Positions 13,466 to 13,597 of a stretch of DNA of 13,597 nucleotides are shown one piece after another (within the stretch, counting starts at the first letter, position 1; each line of letters opens with the position of its first letter). The DNA is taken from positions 1 to 13,597 of the forward strand of contig JAIRZG010000134.1 of assembly GCA_031267345.1 (NCBI GenBank), in the 5' to 3' direction. A model generated the notes under the pieces. That model was not told the DNA's origin and did no database searches. It worked only from the letters and a program-made list of their open reading frames with translations. The stretch comes from Zoogloeaceae bacterium. GTDB lineage: Bacteria; Pseudomonadota; Gammaproteobacteria; Burkholderiales; Rhodocyclaceae. The translations under genes and the position numbers were made by a program.

Positions 13466-13494
13466 TTCACACTACCGCAGAAGTATGGTATGCT
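13466..13494 (+). promoter_or_regulatory. Candidate promoter of the IS5 transposase
   Basis: TTCACA (13466-13471) and TATGCT (13489-13494) are spaced by exactly 17 bases. The predicted transcription start would fall at or next to the transposase ATG at 13501, implying a leaderless or near-leaderless message. Confidence 0.4.
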
Positions 13495-13500
13495 TGAGGT

Positions 13501-13597
13501 ATGGAACTTACCGAAGCACAATACCGCCTGATAGAAGACTGCCTGCCGCGCCAACGCGGCAACGTCAGCTTGTCGAACTTGCAGGTTCTCAACGCCA
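13501..13597 (+). CDS. IS5-family transposase, N-terminal fragment cut by window end
   Basis: The 32 visible residues (MELTEAQYRLIEDCLPRQRG, then NVSLSNLQVLNA) are the typical opening of IS5-family DDE transposases, which contain a DUF4096-like N-terminal domain. The catalytic DDE core lies beyond the window, so intactness cannot be judged. A GAGG precedes the ATG by only one base, too close for a normal ribosome-binding site. Confidence 0.82.
   Translation, partial: MELTEAQYRLIEDCLPRQRGNVSLSNLQVLNA

Larger units (their letters stand above)
13460..13597 (+). mobile_element. IS5-family insertion sequence, left end (runs out of window)
   Basis: The transposase start at 13501 identifies the family. 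The element appears to begin directly after the vapD stop codon, near GTCGTGTTCACACTACC. The four bases before it, TTAG (13456-13459), would fit a YTAR-type target site of IS5 elements. The exact tip cannot be fixed without the other end. Confidence 0.65.

Overview
The window looks like a stretch of a high-GC proteobacterial chromosome, most likely a betaproteobacterium near the Rhodocyclales. That placement is inference from the flavour of the housekeeping proteins (ApaH with GDIQGC, LplT beginning MPSGFYIIMAAQFF, a class II PyrC next to a small lipoprotein, an RsmB/NOP methyltransferase beside lplT). No rRNA or tRNA gene is visible to anchor it. Almost everything is encoded on the minus strand, apart from the first gene, the last two genes and a transposase remnant.

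Region 1 (1-3249): the 3' part of a large AsmA/YdbH-like envelope protein gene runs rightward. It converges on a leftward gene for a secreted DUF3857/transglutaminase-like protein. A perfect 16-bp inverted repeat separates the two and probably terminates one or both transcripts.

Region 2 (3250-6055) is an accessory, scarred patch. Its only intact gene encodes an exported tetratricopeptide-repeat (TPR) protein of the kinesin-light-chain type, built of seven exact 42-residue repeats that alternate between two flavours. The gene is bracketed by two inverted copies of a mosaic repeat; the copy at its 5' side supplies its ribosome-binding region. Next to it lie the 3' end of a second, broken TPR paralogue, a tnpB fragment and a 5'-truncated IS200/IS605 tnpA. 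This looks like a tandem TPR gene family that was partly destroyed by a transposon.

Region 3 (6056-9882) is a compact leftward cluster read as pyrC, a small lipoprotein gene, rfbA, rfbC, apaH. It mixes pyrimidine synthesis, the first and third steps of dTDP-L-rhamnose synthesis, and Ap4A hydrolysis. rfbB and rfbD are not in the window.

Region 4 (9883-12850): a non-coding spacer with a pyrimidine-rich hairpin repeat, then lplT (lysophospholipid flippase) downstream of an RsmB/NOP-type rRNA cytosine-C5 methyltransferase gene. A good-looking promoter for lplT lies at the end of the methyltransferase gene.

Region 5 (12851-13597): a divergent, more AT-rich gene for a VapD-family (Cas2-like fold) protein with an unusual C-terminal extension. 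An IS5-family insertion sequence follows directly after its stop codon and runs out of the window. No CRISPR array, tRNA, rRNA or riboswitch was recognised. The least ordinary parts are the TPR/repeat/IS605 patch and the VapD/IS5 junction.
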